A DNA stretch of 64,000 nucleotides from Folioceros fuciformis (taxonomy: Eukaryota; Anthocerotophyta; Anthocerotopsida; Anthocerotales), in assembly GCA_049999805.1 (NCBI GenBank), contig JBNGIO010006298.1, positions 30,920 to 94,919 of the forward strand, read 5' to 3'. A program made the position numbers and the translations under genes. Below, in pieces: positions 1 through 14,502 of this stretch. The stretch's first letter is position 1. Every line of letters begins with the position of its first letter. The notes beneath the pieces are model-generated. The model made no database searches. It saw only the letters and a list, made by a program, of their open reading frames with translations, and was not told the origin of the DNA.

Positions 1-2496
1 CCGGCCGGTACAGCGCAGCAGCCGGACACGGGGACGGCGGCCTGCGATGCACCAGTCACGCAGAGGCGGGCCGCATTGCGCGCACAGCGCAGCGCAGCGC
101 AGCTCAGCGCATTCCCAGAAGAGCAGACTGGGGCTCCCTCCCGCCGCGACGGACCCCGCTCCCCAGCGGTCGGCAAGCTTGGACGAGGCGGATACCCAGG
201 CGGCGGGGCTCGAAGGCGGGGCTGGTCGGGGCAGGCCAGGGCAGGGCAGGGCAGGGCAGGTCGAGGCGATCCCGATGTGGCTGGCTATGGCAAAGGCTGC
301 GCGCAGGCGGGACACCAAGTAGGGCACAGCAAGAAGGCGGCGTAAATGGCGCAACAGGAGGCACGCTGCATGGGACGTCGGGAGGCGGGCCGAGTATTTC
401 TTGCACCCTCGTTGGAAGGAAGAGGGAATGCGTCTGGACAGTCGCCGCTGATGGAGGGTGGGCCCGCCAGCATGCCCCATCAGGATGCCTATGCCACGTC
501 AAACTAGTAGATACATGGAGGATGAAGGGGATTCGCCGCCCCCCTGAAATCGTTTCGCCGCTGCGGGGGGGCCCGGCACGAGGAATCCAGGATCCCTTTC
601 CTGCTTTCCTAGAACCACCTGGATCATGTTCACGTCGTCCAACGCCTAGGATGTAGTGTGCCACGATTGCCACATTGTCACATGCCTTTAATGCTTCCCT
701 TTCTCTCCTCTTCCAAACATACATACATGCATCTACATCTACATCTACATCTATACCTATACCTATACTAAAAATAATAATAAGCATTGACTTTATTCAA
801 GACGATATGATAAAAAAAATTGAATATTTAAACTATACGATTTAATCTGTAACTTCTCCTTGTATAACATCTTGGTGAAAACATTCACCTTTTTTATCAT
901 TGACATGATGTAAGAGGCCGATTCTTTTCTTCATGATGGGGAGTTGAATTCGTGAATCGATGTATTGATGAGATGGACTTGGGATTCGGAGTAACCTTAT
1001 CTCCGTGAAACTTGAAGTCCACTATCCAACCTAGAAAAGAAAAGTAATCATGAGATATTCTTCTTCTATAACTAATTGATTTTGTTGCACGCATTGCAAG
1101 AAGCAATATCATGAAAAGTCCCATCTACCCACTAAGTAGTGATACATATTAATGAAAAAAAGATGGAAAATATCATCTACATCAAAGATTGGAGATGAGG
1201 AGGACCAAACTCAAAGAAGCCAAAAGCCAAAAGAGGACTAGCTGTTTCGAATATCATTCCTAAAACTACCTATTTCTTTTCTTTTGTGATGTTCGTGATG
1301 TTAAGTAATGAAAGGCCTACTTACAACCAATGCCAAAGAAGTTGCTTGACCTTTGTATTTACAAAGTAATGGATATATGCTGCCGAAAGAAGGCTACCAC
1401 GAAGAAAAGAAATGAGAGACTCTCAATCCTGTAACTATGATACACCTCTATACACTCGGTAATATAATAGGCCATGAGAGCAAGGGAGATTGAAAACATG
1501 TTTCTTTTGCAAATGAAAATACTTATAGGTTTCAGCATTCGAACAACCCTTCGCCGCCCAAAGAGGGTTGATGACGATGTGCTTGCAAACTAAATCCCTA
1601 ATGAGAATTGGTACGACCATATTGCAACAAAAACTTGTTCCCCCTTGTGAAAAAGATAAACTCTGAACAAAACCCACTACACTATGTACATACAAGTCCT
1701 CCTTTATGAAATAAACCCACACCCCCTAGCCATAAAGAAGATAGCACCTCGAACTACATCGTGGACTATGGGAATGCCCTGTCATAAGATGACATGCCGG
1801 ATAAGACCCTAAATCAAGGATGGCAGCCCCACAACTACATATAGAAAGAGAAAAACCCTAAAGATGTTTAGGGAAGAAGTTTAGGGTTGAAGTAAGGCCA
1901 AGTAGAATCTCATTGCGGCTGCAGTTGTAAAAGTTGTAGGTGCTATTCGAAATGCCTAAATGCAAGGTTGAGCCAAAAGCCAAGAGCCCACTCCTTTTCT
2001 TGAACAAGAGTGAATATAAGCCTAAGAAGACGTTTGGATGGATGAGTCTAAGAGAAGGGCTCCTAGCACTTCAACACATTACTTTTTTAAGACGAAGACA
2101 TGAAAACCCCTCAACCCTTCCCTACAAGAGGAGATAGAGAGAAGACACTTCCTTCAGAGCCTCCAAAGCTAAAGAATCCCTTCCTTGACTATGAGACATT
2201 TATAAAGAGAAAACCCCCTCTTCAATATCTAAGATGAAATCCTCCAAAACATAGAAACCACAAGGCTAGAATTAGATTCAAGAGGGCCCAGCTATCGAGG
2301 AAGGCTACTAGGGCAGAGGCCTCCTTGGCCAAAAGGTCAACGTGCCTAAAGGTAACTAGTAAAGATGCTTCCTTCGGGGCCAAATCACCAATAGTACATG
2401 ATGTCCATGGACACCTGTATCACCTAATTTTCTAAGACTTGATAAGAAAGCCGGAGAAGGACCAACAATTTTGGCAAGATTGCCTGGTTGCCGTGC

Positions 2497-2608
2497 AAAG
2501 TAGGAATACTTAATGCAATACCCATTTTGTGAGAGGTCCATGAGATGAGCCAAAAGTAGGAATACTTAATGCAATACCCATTTTGTGAGAGGTCCATGAG
2601 ATGAGCCA
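2497..2608. repeat. Exact tandem duplication, 56-bp unit x2
   Basis: The 56-bp unit at 2497-2552 is repeated directly at 2553-2608. It contains the string AGTAGGAATACTTAATGCAA in both copies. The copies look identical, so the duplication is either recent or an assembly artefact. Confidence 0.9.
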
Positions 2609-2623
2609 AATCTTTATCTGAAA

Positions 2624-2725
2624 CTACATCCACAAATCGATGGACAAAATCAACAGGTCCTCGTCCACCACTCTCTACATCCACAAATCGATGGACAAAA
2701 TCAACAGGTCCTCGTCCACCACTCT
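2624..2725. repeat. Exact tandem duplication, 51-bp unit x2
   Basis: The 51-bp unit at 2624-2674 is repeated directly at 2675-2725, only 16 bases after the 56-bp duplication. A third, short partial copy of its end (GTCCACCACTCTCGACG) follows at about 2730-2746. Confidence 0.88.
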
Positions 2726-3221
2726 CGACGTCCACCACTCTCGACGGGGAGTGATGCTTGAAGAGTCCAAACTTTGCAATTAAATAACTTCACCCTTACT
2801 CCCTCTGATTGATTAAACGACAGATCTCATGTACACCGAGCCGGCCAATGATGTGAAGCCCCATCCATACAAAGGGGATAGTGGGAGGTATTGGAAGGCC
2901 TGAGTATACTCCGATGCCGATGGGAGAAGAGTACGAGCCACAGGAGGTTCTGCACTCCACACGAGTTTGTATACTTGAGAGTGCTCGATATTAGTCCTGG
3001 AAAACCCAGATTCCCCGAGGTACAACCCTTCCGGGGCGAGAGGGGAGGGGCATATGAACTTTCCCACACCAAGGCGAGTACCTAACGATGGCAACAATAG
3101 GTGTTGAGTTCTTTCTTTCTTCCACAGAAGTCCTAGAATGATTCTTGTGGCAAAGAGTTGGGCTTCACCTGAAACTGCTTGACCGGAATCTGCATATATA
3201 CAGACAGTGTTCACCAGCGGA

Positions 3222-4806
3222 TCACAGCCTACTAGCCGGAGTTAGCTTGTGGCCGCCGTCGACTATGACCAAAACCTTGCCCAAGACTTGCCTCTGCTGT
3301 ATCGATGCAAAGGCCAAGTTGGTCTGCAAAGGAACACAGAAAGCCTCAGGTAAGCGGCACTATCAGAGCAGGAAGAAAGTTTGCGGTATCAGAGAAAGCA
3401 AAGAAACGTATGGAGTGTCATGAACACCTGAGAGAGATCGAACGTGTGGGATACGTGTACGTGAATACGCCCCTGCTCAAACCATGATATCAGCTGTTTC
3501 ATGGAGTTTCGTAACACATCAGGGCTGTGGATGTAGTGTCTTCCCCAGAACAGACCATGGACAGTCCAATTCTGCAGAGAGAACAGAATGTGCGATGAAC
3601 AACTTTTGGCAGTTGGCGAGCACTCTCGTTGCGTGTGCTGCTGCTACACATGAAGAAATGCTCACCTTTACGAGAGCGATGTTTGCTGAGATGGAGGGTA
3701 TGCCACCGCTAGCGAAACCCACGATCACAATTTGAGCTCCCCAGTTCAGTAGCTTCAAGCTGTCCTTGAATAATTCCCCCCCCACGGGATCGTAGAAGAC
3801 GTCAACACCTCTGAGTTTCCGCGACTTCAAGAAAGCCTTCACGGAGTCTATCAACTTCCCATTGCTTGGATCAACCACATAGTCTGCACCGAAGGATTTG
3901 AGAAGTGCTGCCTTCTCTGGTCCCCTGACGATGACCAACAGCAGATGTCAGGCCTGAAGTGGGCACAGGAATAGAAGGCTGCAATGCCACAAAACCAACA
4001 GTATTGGACAGTGGAGGTCAAACCTAGCAGCTGCAATCACAGTAGCCCCCAAGATCTTCCCTATCTGGACAGCAGCTAGCCCAACTCCACCTGCAGCACC
4101 TAAGACCAAAAGCACCTGGAACAGTCCACGAGCTGAGAATGAGCTTCATTCTCCTGAGGAACAATTGATGACCTTTGGGTTTTCGTGTCTGGAAGACAAG
4201 GGCGAGAGTTTGCCATCTGTCGCACATACCTGGCCTGACTGAAGATTCGCTCTGTGCACCAATCCCAGATGTGAAGTGCCAAAAGCAACGGTAAGCCCTG
4301 CTGCAGCGGCCAGGTCCACGGTCGGGGGAAGAAGGAACCTGCAGGAGCATGACATGAGCCGCCACACTCATGTGAGCTACTGCGAGTGCAATTGCAGCCA
4401 CCTTGCAAGCACTTTCACACATGACACTCATGCAGGAGGTGCAAGGTGCTCACACTCGTTGCTGGTCCACAACCACCTCCTCTGCATACGCTCCCACATC
4501 AGCAACTCCACAAACGGGATCCCCGACTTTCACCTCGGTCACATCCGATCCCACCTCCAGCACAACACCTGAGAAATCAGTGCCTGGAACAAAAGGCAGA
4601 GCTGGCTTCTCTTGATACAGTCCCCGAACCATGAGGACATTGGCGAAGTTCACGCTTGCAGCTTTCAATCCAACCCTGACATAATTGGTGGACGGCAGTT
4701 CTGTCCGGGGCAATTGGGTGATGTGCAGGGCGGAGGAGTCCGAGAAAGGAGCTGTTGGGTCTCCCAGCTTCCTGCAAACCACAGCTCTGAAAGTGCCAGG
4801 AGCCAT
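3222..4806 (-). CDS. Zeta-crystallin-type quinone oxidoreductase
   Basis: This is an NAD(P)H-dependent quinone oxidoreductase-like enzyme of the medium-chain dehydrogenase superfamily, close to the plant QORL2-type protein (Arabidopsis At3g56460 type). The N-terminal GroES-like domain is read from 4806 (MAPGTFRAVVCRKLGDPTAP, later LPFVPGTDFSGVV). The Rossmann dinucleotide motif LGAAGGVGLAAVQIGK follows at about 4040-4120, then the GVDVFYDPVGG segment at about 3780-3810. The last exons read NWTVHGLFWGRHYIHSPDV (from 3574) and ANLAFASIQQRQVLGKVLV, ending at a TGA at 3222-3224. There are at least five exons with GT-AG borders. The frame stays open upstream of the ATG at 4806 as far as a TGA near 4850 without another ATG, so I chose 4806. 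It is divergent from MCM8 with 341 bp between start codons. Cofactor and substrate are inferred from the family. Confidence 0.87.
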
Positions 4807-5147
4807 CCCAACCGTCCTTCGAGTCTGAAAATTCCTCAAGCTCCGGGCAATGAAGTTCCCGGATCAGAAGCCTTCGCGGGCCACCAAGGCGCTGGACCCA
4901 GCTACGCTCAAGACATCACCAAAACTGGGAGCCGACGAAAGAGATTGTCCCTTGCAAATTCTTCGAATCCTGGCGCAAAATATCGGAAATCAGGATGCGA
5001 CGGGTTCAGCACGCGAGGAACGCAGTACTCACTGGTGCCTGTATTACCAACAAAATTTCTCGACAATGTAGGAAACTATTTTCCAGAGCTGGGCTGTAAC
5101 TAGACACAATTTTCCCTCGTCTCTGCACCCCAATTTTCCTGAAGGAA

Positions 5148-8826
<3,679 letters not shown>

Positions 8827-8993
8827 GCAGAACATGCCTGCCGAGATCTTCCTGACTTTGCAAGTAGCAAAACAACGTCTCTCTGGGCGGCCTACTGTAC
8901 GTTGAAACATCCAAATTCCGAATCCACACCAAGTCTCCACCACTGTACACTCATCACTGCACACCTGAGCAGGTCCTAGTTCCACAAGCTAGG

Positions 8994-9016
8994 GACCCGA
9001 CCCGACCCGACCCGAC
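8994..9016. repeat. Pentanucleotide (ACCCG) repeat
   Basis: Four direct copies of a 5-base ACCCG unit lie between the convergent 3' ends of MCM8 and the metallothionein gene. Confidence 0.8.
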
Positions 9017-9092
9017 ACCACCCGCCGATACGTCATGCCACATTTTTACTGCATGCACAACAAATCCGCATCAGCAAAGCCTGGAACGGCCT

Positions 9093-9584
9093 CTACGCGT
9101 CCCCAGGCTTGGAGCAAGGGCAGCAAGCACAACACTCTCCGCACTTGCAAACAGGCTCTCCAGTAACAGCGTTGATCCTGGGGCACGAGCAGGGGTTGCA
9201 GCTGCAGTTCCCTCCACACTTGCATGTTGTGGCACTGCAGACAAGCGATACAACAGCGGCAAGGGCAAGGGCAAGGTCAGTCTTCCCAAACCACAATTCA
9301 CGCTGCCGAATCTGCAAGTAACACGGATGCACAACACTCACATCCCCGTGCCGCCCTCCTGCGCAGTGCCGCCAGACTCGCTACACCTGCTCAAGGAAGC
9401 ACAATCCCGGGACGTGAGAGAAGTGAAAATGAACAAGCCTTGCAGGCAGGCAGGCAGGCGAAACTAACAGCCGTGACACCAATTCGCAGAAATGCAAGGC
9501 CATGGCGCACCGGCAGTTGCTTCCGCAAGGGCAAGGGTTGCCGCAGCGGCAGGTCGTGCTGCATCCGCATCCTACTGTTGCCAT
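9093..9584 (-). CDS. Metallothionein, 71 aa, two exons
   Basis: This is a small cysteine-rich metal-binding protein (Cu/Zn/Cd buffering in the cytosol, by family). Exon 1 is 9511-9584 (MATVGCGCSTTCRCGNPCPC...) and exon 2 is 9093-9234 (ending CPCSKPGDA, TAG at 9093-9095). The 276-bp intron has GT...CTGCAG borders, and joining the exons keeps the frame across an Arg codon. The product has 71 residues with 20 cysteines, nearly all in CxC, CxxC or CC arrangement. These fall in two clusters split by a Cys-free spacer (about residues 43-53, PRINAVTGEPV). The C-terminal cluster has the rare string CGECCACCPC. Aromatic residues and histidine are absent from the joined product. The gene ends 267 bp from convergent MCM8. 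The spacing does not match any one of plant types 1-4 that I can assign with confidence. Confidence 0.88.
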
Positions 9585-10231
9585 CTCCCCGGCTTTGCGC
9601 AGACGCTCTTCTCCGGATCGACCAGCTGGTACGAAAGAAAGAGAACCACAGCAGCACTGAGCAGGCAGCATGGGCGGTGTCGGCTCATAAAAGCACCAGG
9701 CAGGGACAACTGGCAGTGCGTGAGGTGGCGTGCCAAAATGGTGCCACTTCATTGCCAAGTGTCCAAGCGTGCAAGTGTCCCTCCACTTCATGCAGGCATC
9801 CCAACTGTGCCACTCCGGAGGAGTCCTTTAAGAACTTCAAGGGAATTCTTCATTTTCACGCAATTGCTGCCTCCAGTAACGCCCCCCTTCCTTACGCAGC
9901 GTAAAAGGAAGCAACGGCCTCGAATCTCGTCTAAACACTCCGCAGCGCTCCACTTGCAATTCACTCACTCCCTCTCACACGACTCAGCACTAGGCTCCAA
10001 GTAGCCCGCCGTCCACTGACGACTCGCAGACCACCTCCTCTAGGTGCTGCTCTTTATTCCAGTTACTTACAAAAGAGTCTGGCGATCTACGCCCCACTGG
10101 CTACTGCCCTCGACTCTATCTAACAAGCTTGCTCTTCAAGCCCTCCACAGCTATGCCTCTAGGCTAGACTTCTCACTATCTGCCTCTTTGTGTATCAGTG
10201 TATCACCGTATCCTTAAGACCCTAACACTGG

Positions 10232-10241
10232 CCTATTTATA
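10232..10241 (-). promoter_or_regulatory. TATA box (minus strand)
   Basis: On the minus strand this reads TATAAATAGG, a near-perfect plant TATA box. It points toward the metallothionein gene, whose start codon lies about 650 bp downstream. It could be that gene's promoter if there is a long or intron-containing 5' UTR, or belong to an unannotated transcript. Confidence 0.5.
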
Positions 10242-10404
10242 CTCCACAGCTAAGCCACTGCTAAAACTGGGAATGATACACACCACTCATCCTAGAATAC
10301 TAGTGGTCATTACAACTCCATCCTTCTTAGGAGGTTTTGCCTGGAACACACAATTTGTTTCCAAAGGCAGCAAGAAGCATACTTGCTTCTTCATCAAGAC
10401 AGCT

Positions 10405-10472
10405 CTAGATTTAGCTTTCACCTTTCTACTTTTAACTTTCTTTAGCTTTCACCTTTCTACTTTTAACTTTCA
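10405..10472. repeat. Pyrimidine-rich tandem duplication, about 30-bp unit x2
   Basis: The unit TTTAGCTTTCACCTTTCTAC followed by TTTTAACTTT occurs twice in direct succession, with a further partial CTTTCACCTTATTTCAC tail. Confidence 0.8.
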
Positions 10473-10534
10473 CCTTATTTCACTTATGCCATTACTCCTC
10501 CAACCTTTTTGTTCATTCACTTTGGTGCCTTTTT

Positions 10535-10638
10535 GTATTATGTTACATGATTACGACTAGGGAGAGAGGAGGGCCTCTCGTNNNNNNNNNNGTATTATGT
10601 TACATGATTACGACTAGGGAGAGAGGAGGGCCTCTCGT
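10535..10638. other. 10-N assembly gap flanked by identical 47-bp sequences
   Basis: Ten Ns at 10582-10591 separate two identical 47-bp copies (10535-10581 and 10592-10638). This is the pattern of two contigs whose overlapping ends were scaffolded but not merged, so the duplication is probably not real. Confidence 0.9.
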
Positions 10639-10676
10639 GCCTAGCCCCTGACAATCTGTGTCTACTTAGACACTCC

Positions 10677-10757
10677 AACCATGAGCGAAGGTAAATACCA
10701 TCCAGGGAGGACAGTGTCTAACCATGAGCGAAGGTAAATACCATCCAGGGAGGACAG
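10677..10757. repeat. Tandem duplication, 43-bp period x2
   Basis: The segment beginning AACCATGAGCGAAGGTAAAT and ending GGGAGGACAG occurs at 10677 and again at 10720. It lies just upstream of the tRNA-Phe gene region. Confidence 0.88.
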
Positions 10758-10832
10758 AAGGAAACCACGTACACACCTATCCAAGCGAGACGCCGAGTAC
10801 TGGGGCTCAAGCCAAAACACAATCCAGAAATG

Positions 10833-10857
10833 TGCGGTGAGCGTGGATCGAACACGC

Positions 10858-10900
<43 letters not shown>

Positions 10901-10905
10901 CCCGC
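10833..10905 (-). tRNA. tRNA-Phe (GAA)
   Basis: Read on the minus strand from 10905, the 73-nt gene starts GCGGGGATAGCTCAGTTGGG and has the anticodon loop ACTGAAGAT (anticodon GAA). The T arm contains GTTCGATCC, the 3' strand ends TCACCGC, and the discriminator base is A. This matches the canonical plant cytosolic tRNA-Phe, including the G-A mismatch in the acceptor stem. The internal A and B boxes look intact and there is no intron. A 25/28 partial copy of its 3' half lies at 12147-12174. Confidence 0.96.
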
Positions 10906-12146
10906 TTTGATACACAAGTGAAGTAGTATTATTTATATATTATATATAACTGTTCCCAGTGCCGGAACCACCATCCAGGGCCTCTCCGGTGTCTGTGCAC
11001 TGTGGAGTGCGTGATTGATGGGGCTGCATTTGTGTTGCTCCCAATGCGAGTGAGTCAACACACGGTTCACAGAATTGGCCTGCGAGGCATCACAATTGCA
11101 AGACTCCACTGTCGGCTGCATTGCAGGAGATTAGATTGCGTGCCTGTTGAACTGCGTACGGCGCAAGTCTACGCTGCAGCTCATCACTCAATGATGCACT
11201 ATTCAGTGAGTGTGGTCATTGCTGCAGCTTGTGTGAGGCTCAGGCTGGGCTAGCGCACCATGGTCATGTTCTCTCACGCCTGGACGATTAACGTCTATTC
11301 CCTCCTACCATTGCTGCTGTACATTTTCGCGTACATCCTTCCATTGTATTTTTCGTCATCCTTGTACGCTGTATGGACATCGCTGTGAACGCGTCAGTCT
11401 GGTGCGCATTATGGGCATCGTCGTGAATGCCTTGGCCTGGTGTGCATTACGGGGATCGGATCCACTGCGGCTTCATCTCCGGGTCCACGTCCTGCGCCTT
11501 GACGTTACGATTACTGTGAGCCGGAACCAGGATCCAGGACCTGACTGTCACGAGACTGCGCATTACGGAGTAGACAATTCGTGAGCTGCCCTTGTAATTG
11601 CTCCCCTTTCGAGCAACACACTGACCCCTGAACTGCAAGTCATCACGCTGTGTGCCTCTCCATCCTGTGACGTATTGCACGGACTTGCATTGCACGACCG
11701 TAGCCCTGCCTAGGCTGCAAATCTGCACTGCTGGCCATCACCGGTACCATTCACTGAGTTTGATCGTTGTTGGCATTTGCGTGAGGCTAGGCTAGCACAC
11801 CATGTGCACGGTTCGCTCAGTCCAGCACGATTCACGTTGTGGTTAGAATCTCTCTTCCCAAAAAATACGCATCCTTGGGTTGTATGTCTCCCGAGACGTT
11901 TGCCTGTGAAGGTCTGCTGTTACTTCCAAATTAGTGTGGCCCGATGGGCATCGTTGTGAACGCGTTAGCCTAGTGACCTCTTGCATTTCCTTGCTTGATT
12001 CCCGGTTGACGTCGTCCCTGGTAAGAGGACTCTGGGATTCCTCTCGCGATTTATTCTGCGTGAGACCAACCTGGTCTTTAAGGAGGTAAACAGAGTCACA
12101 CGTTATACAGTTGGCATATGTACCAAAGACTGAAAAGCACAATACA

Positions 12147-12174
12147 TGAGCGTGAGTCGAAGACGCGACCTTCA
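12147..12174 (-). pseudogene. Fragment similar to the 3' half of tRNA-Phe
   Basis: This 28-base stretch matches 25 of 28 bases of the tRNA-Phe gene's anticodon-arm to T-arm region (compare 10838-10865). The 5' half and acceptor stem are missing, so it is a relic, probably carried by the local duplications. Confidence 0.7.
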
Positions 12175-12377
12175 CGCGTCCAGTTAGAAGGATGGGCGAT
12201 GTTTACTTAGCATTGGTGCGCTACGAGATTTACTTGCTTGGGATTGGAGCAAAAGACGAGTCTAGACGCTCCATCATGTCAGCTGAATCCTTCAATTCAC
12301 AAACGGATGGTCGACAAGAGTGAGGACGGAAAGATGACAATTGGGGAGGTTGACGTTGAGTCAGACAAAATTGAGAG

Positions 12378-12481
12378 TGTCTCCCGTCTCCATAGTAATT
12401 GGGAGGTTATGATGGCCGGGACGTNNNNNNNNNNTGTCTCCCGTCTCCATAGTAATTGGGAGGTTATGATGGCCGGGACGT
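12378..12481. other. 10-N assembly gap flanked by identical 47-bp sequences
   Basis: Ten Ns at 12425-12434 lie between identical 47-bp copies (12378-12424 and 12435-12481). The overlap length is the same as at the gap near 10.58 kb, which indicates an assembler overlap that was not collapsed. Confidence 0.9.
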
Positions 12482-13817
12482 CAGATGAGGAGATGACAGT
12501 CAACCCCCGTTAGCCTCCCCAACATTGCCCGTGTTGGCTTACCCCTCCTTCAAGGGATTTGAACACCATCCCAAAGTAGAGAGAAAGCTCCACTAAAATT
12601 ACAAATAAAAGTATATTTTTAAATAGATATATATAAATAATCTATATAATTTATATAAATATAAATAGACGTAGAGGTACATTTACAACATATATTTATA
12701 ATAATTTTTATTGTAAACTATTATGTTCCTCATGGTACATCGTGGTAGGATTGGTGTTAGTACAATTAGGAATGGTGTTAGTACAATTTCTTGCAACATT
12801 TCAACATTGTTTGCAAGGTTTTCTTCAACTTGAGGGAATAGTGAATGATCTTTTCTCCTCTTAGACTATGATGGTTTAGGTGCTATGGGTAGTCATTAGG
12901 CTTTAGGGGGTTAGCTCTATTGGTAGTCATTAGGCTTCAGGGGGTTATGGTGTATCTTCCTCCTTAGGGGTAGATAGTTTTTCCATTTTTTTCTTTTTAA
13001 ATAAATAAATTACCTATGAAGAGTAATGTACTCTTCAATACTTATGGTTGGATATCCAATAGTTGATGTTATCATGTTATCATCCATATCCTCATATGTC
13101 AGAAACACTAACCTCCTGCAATTGAGATTGGGGAGATTCAAAATCTGAGTATGCAATGACTCAGTATGAAATAAGGATCTTGTTTAGGGTCTTCCACATC
13201 ATATGGTTGCATAACATTCAAATTCAATATCTTCTACTTACAATGCTGCATTTAGAGTACTATGCCTTTGAGAATTGCTGATGGTGTGTGGACTAATATG
13301 ATCCCTTCATGCTTTCATCTAACATAACAATTCCTTATGGACATCAATGGTAGGGAAAAAAAATTATAATATTTTGAGATCAAATGATTCCGTATCCAAT
13401 AGCTAATACAAGCTAATTACATTCCAGGGTAGATAAATGCTTTTGTGACATGCAATTTATCTTCAATTTGATGACAACTCTAGCTCCATGGACACACTGG
13501 CTTGTTCCCATAAGGGGCTGTAACATTCTTTTTAATAATAAAGAAATTAAAATTCTATTTAAAGAAATAAAAAAAGAAGAAGAAGAATTATACGTTTTGA
13601 AAAAGTCTCGATTGCCATTTAGGGAATTTCCTTTGAGTCCATTTTTTAACAAAGTAAATAATTGGAAGTACGGGGGAAGGTCCATTTATGGAATTCCCTT
13701 TCTAGGGAGGGCCGACTGCACATGGGTAATGTTGGAGCCCGACAGCGGGTGACTGTCACCCGGTCTGGGACGCTATGGAGTATGCTTTGCAAAGTAAACG
13801 GAACTGGCGCCATCGCA

Positions 13818-13823
13818 TATAAA
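13818..13823 (+). promoter_or_regulatory. TATA box upstream of the GT31 gene
   Basis: TATAAA in the context CATATAAAGCC stands about 680 bp before the GT31 start codon. The following pyrimidine-rich stretch (about 13856-13930) would fit a transcription start and a long leader, perhaps containing an intron. This is inferred from sequence only. Confidence 0.45.
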
Positions 13824-14502
13824 GCCTGAGAGAGCGGCAGGCAGAGGCAGCTGGCGTGCTCTCCGCCCTGCCAACCCTGTCGTCCTCTCCCTCGTACACT
13901 TCTCCTTTCACACACTTCTCCCAGCTGCTCATTCCCGTGTAGCAGGTAGCTGCGCCTGGATCTGGAAGATTGCGACTGTTTTCACCGACCCTGGAGTGCC
14001 AAGCTTGCTTTGATTTGCACCTCCGGTGCGCACGTTTTCTACCCCGGTTTGGCATCGCATTCCGCACCTGCCTGCGAGGATTAGGCGAGAACACTACCAG
14101 TCCCTGGACGGAGAGATGGCGGACTGAGGGTCACTTCAAATCTTGCTGCCACAGCTAGTTAGTAGCATGTGTTGATGTGAGCTTGTCTCTGCCACCTCTG
14201 TGTCGCGGTTCCAGTACAGCTGTGGCCGGAATTCACCCGCTGAAGTTGTGGTTCGCAGTTGGATGGGATTATGTTATTGGCGCTATCTACGTATTGGTGC
14301 CGATTGATGATTCTACAGCGTATGCGGGTGTGCGGCAACGGAGAAATTAGGCCGACCCTTGGGTTTTCGAAGCAGGGTATGGCACTAGTGGGAGAACGAG
14401 CCTGGTGGTAGCCCCCCTCAGAAATCGTGTCGTAGGCTTGCCCACCGCTCGGTGATGCGGGCTGTCCAGTGCGAGGTTGTGGAGATTTAGCTGGTGTCGA
14501 GA

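Larger units (their letters stand above)
1..3221. other. Gene-free left edge: GC-rich then AT-rich DNA
   Basis: I recognise no gene here. The first 650 bases are GC-rich, with a short GGGCA-type repeat around 231-262; the open frames there look like by-products of base composition. From about 700 the DNA turns AT-rich and resembles decayed intergenic or repeat sequence. Around 1850-1890 there are telobox-like motifs (AAACCCTAAA-type and TTTAGGG-type), which in plants occur in promoters of some housekeeping genes as well as in telomeres; no gene follows that I can support. Two exact tandem duplications lie at 2497-2725. Confidence 0.6.
10906..13815. other. Gene-free, internally repetitive spacer
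   Basis: I recognise no protein gene here. From 11000 to 12200 there are decayed direct repeats: for example 11188-11264 and 11738-11804 share GTGAGGCT-aggct-TAGC-CACCATG blocks about 545 bp apart. Phrases such as GGGCATCGT-GTGAA-GC recur at about 11370, 11410 and 11945. From 12590 to 13700 the DNA is AT-rich, with a short direct repeat (GGTAGTCATTAGGCTT, twice, at about 12888-12950). The single 100-codon open frame at 13450-13752 has no family I can name. Confidence 0.6.

Noticed and set aside
104-787. A 227-codon minus-strand open frame at the left edge
   Set aside because: Composition follows the GC-rich DNA and then a repeated TAGATG-type run (DVDVDVD); no domain, no plausible exon borders, and overlapping frames of similar quality.
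1435-1722. Minus-strand open frame of 95 codons in the AT-rich block
   Set aside because: No recognisable family, no neighbouring exons with matching phases, and the surrounding sequence looks like decayed intergenic DNA.
1850-1890. Interstitial telomere
   Set aside because: Only two or three separate TTTAGGG-like units are present, in both orientations; this fits telobox motifs or chance, not a telomeric array.
12297-12513. Open frame containing the repeated segment VSRLHSNWEVMMAGT
   Set aside because: The repeat is the 47-bp gap-flanking assembly overlap; the frame has no other support.
13450-13752. Plus-strand frame resembling a plastid-like AT-rich gene
   Set aside because: The Lys/Glu/Ile-rich stretch reminded me of plastid reading frames, but I could not match it to any plastid gene; composition alone is not enough to call a plastid insertion.
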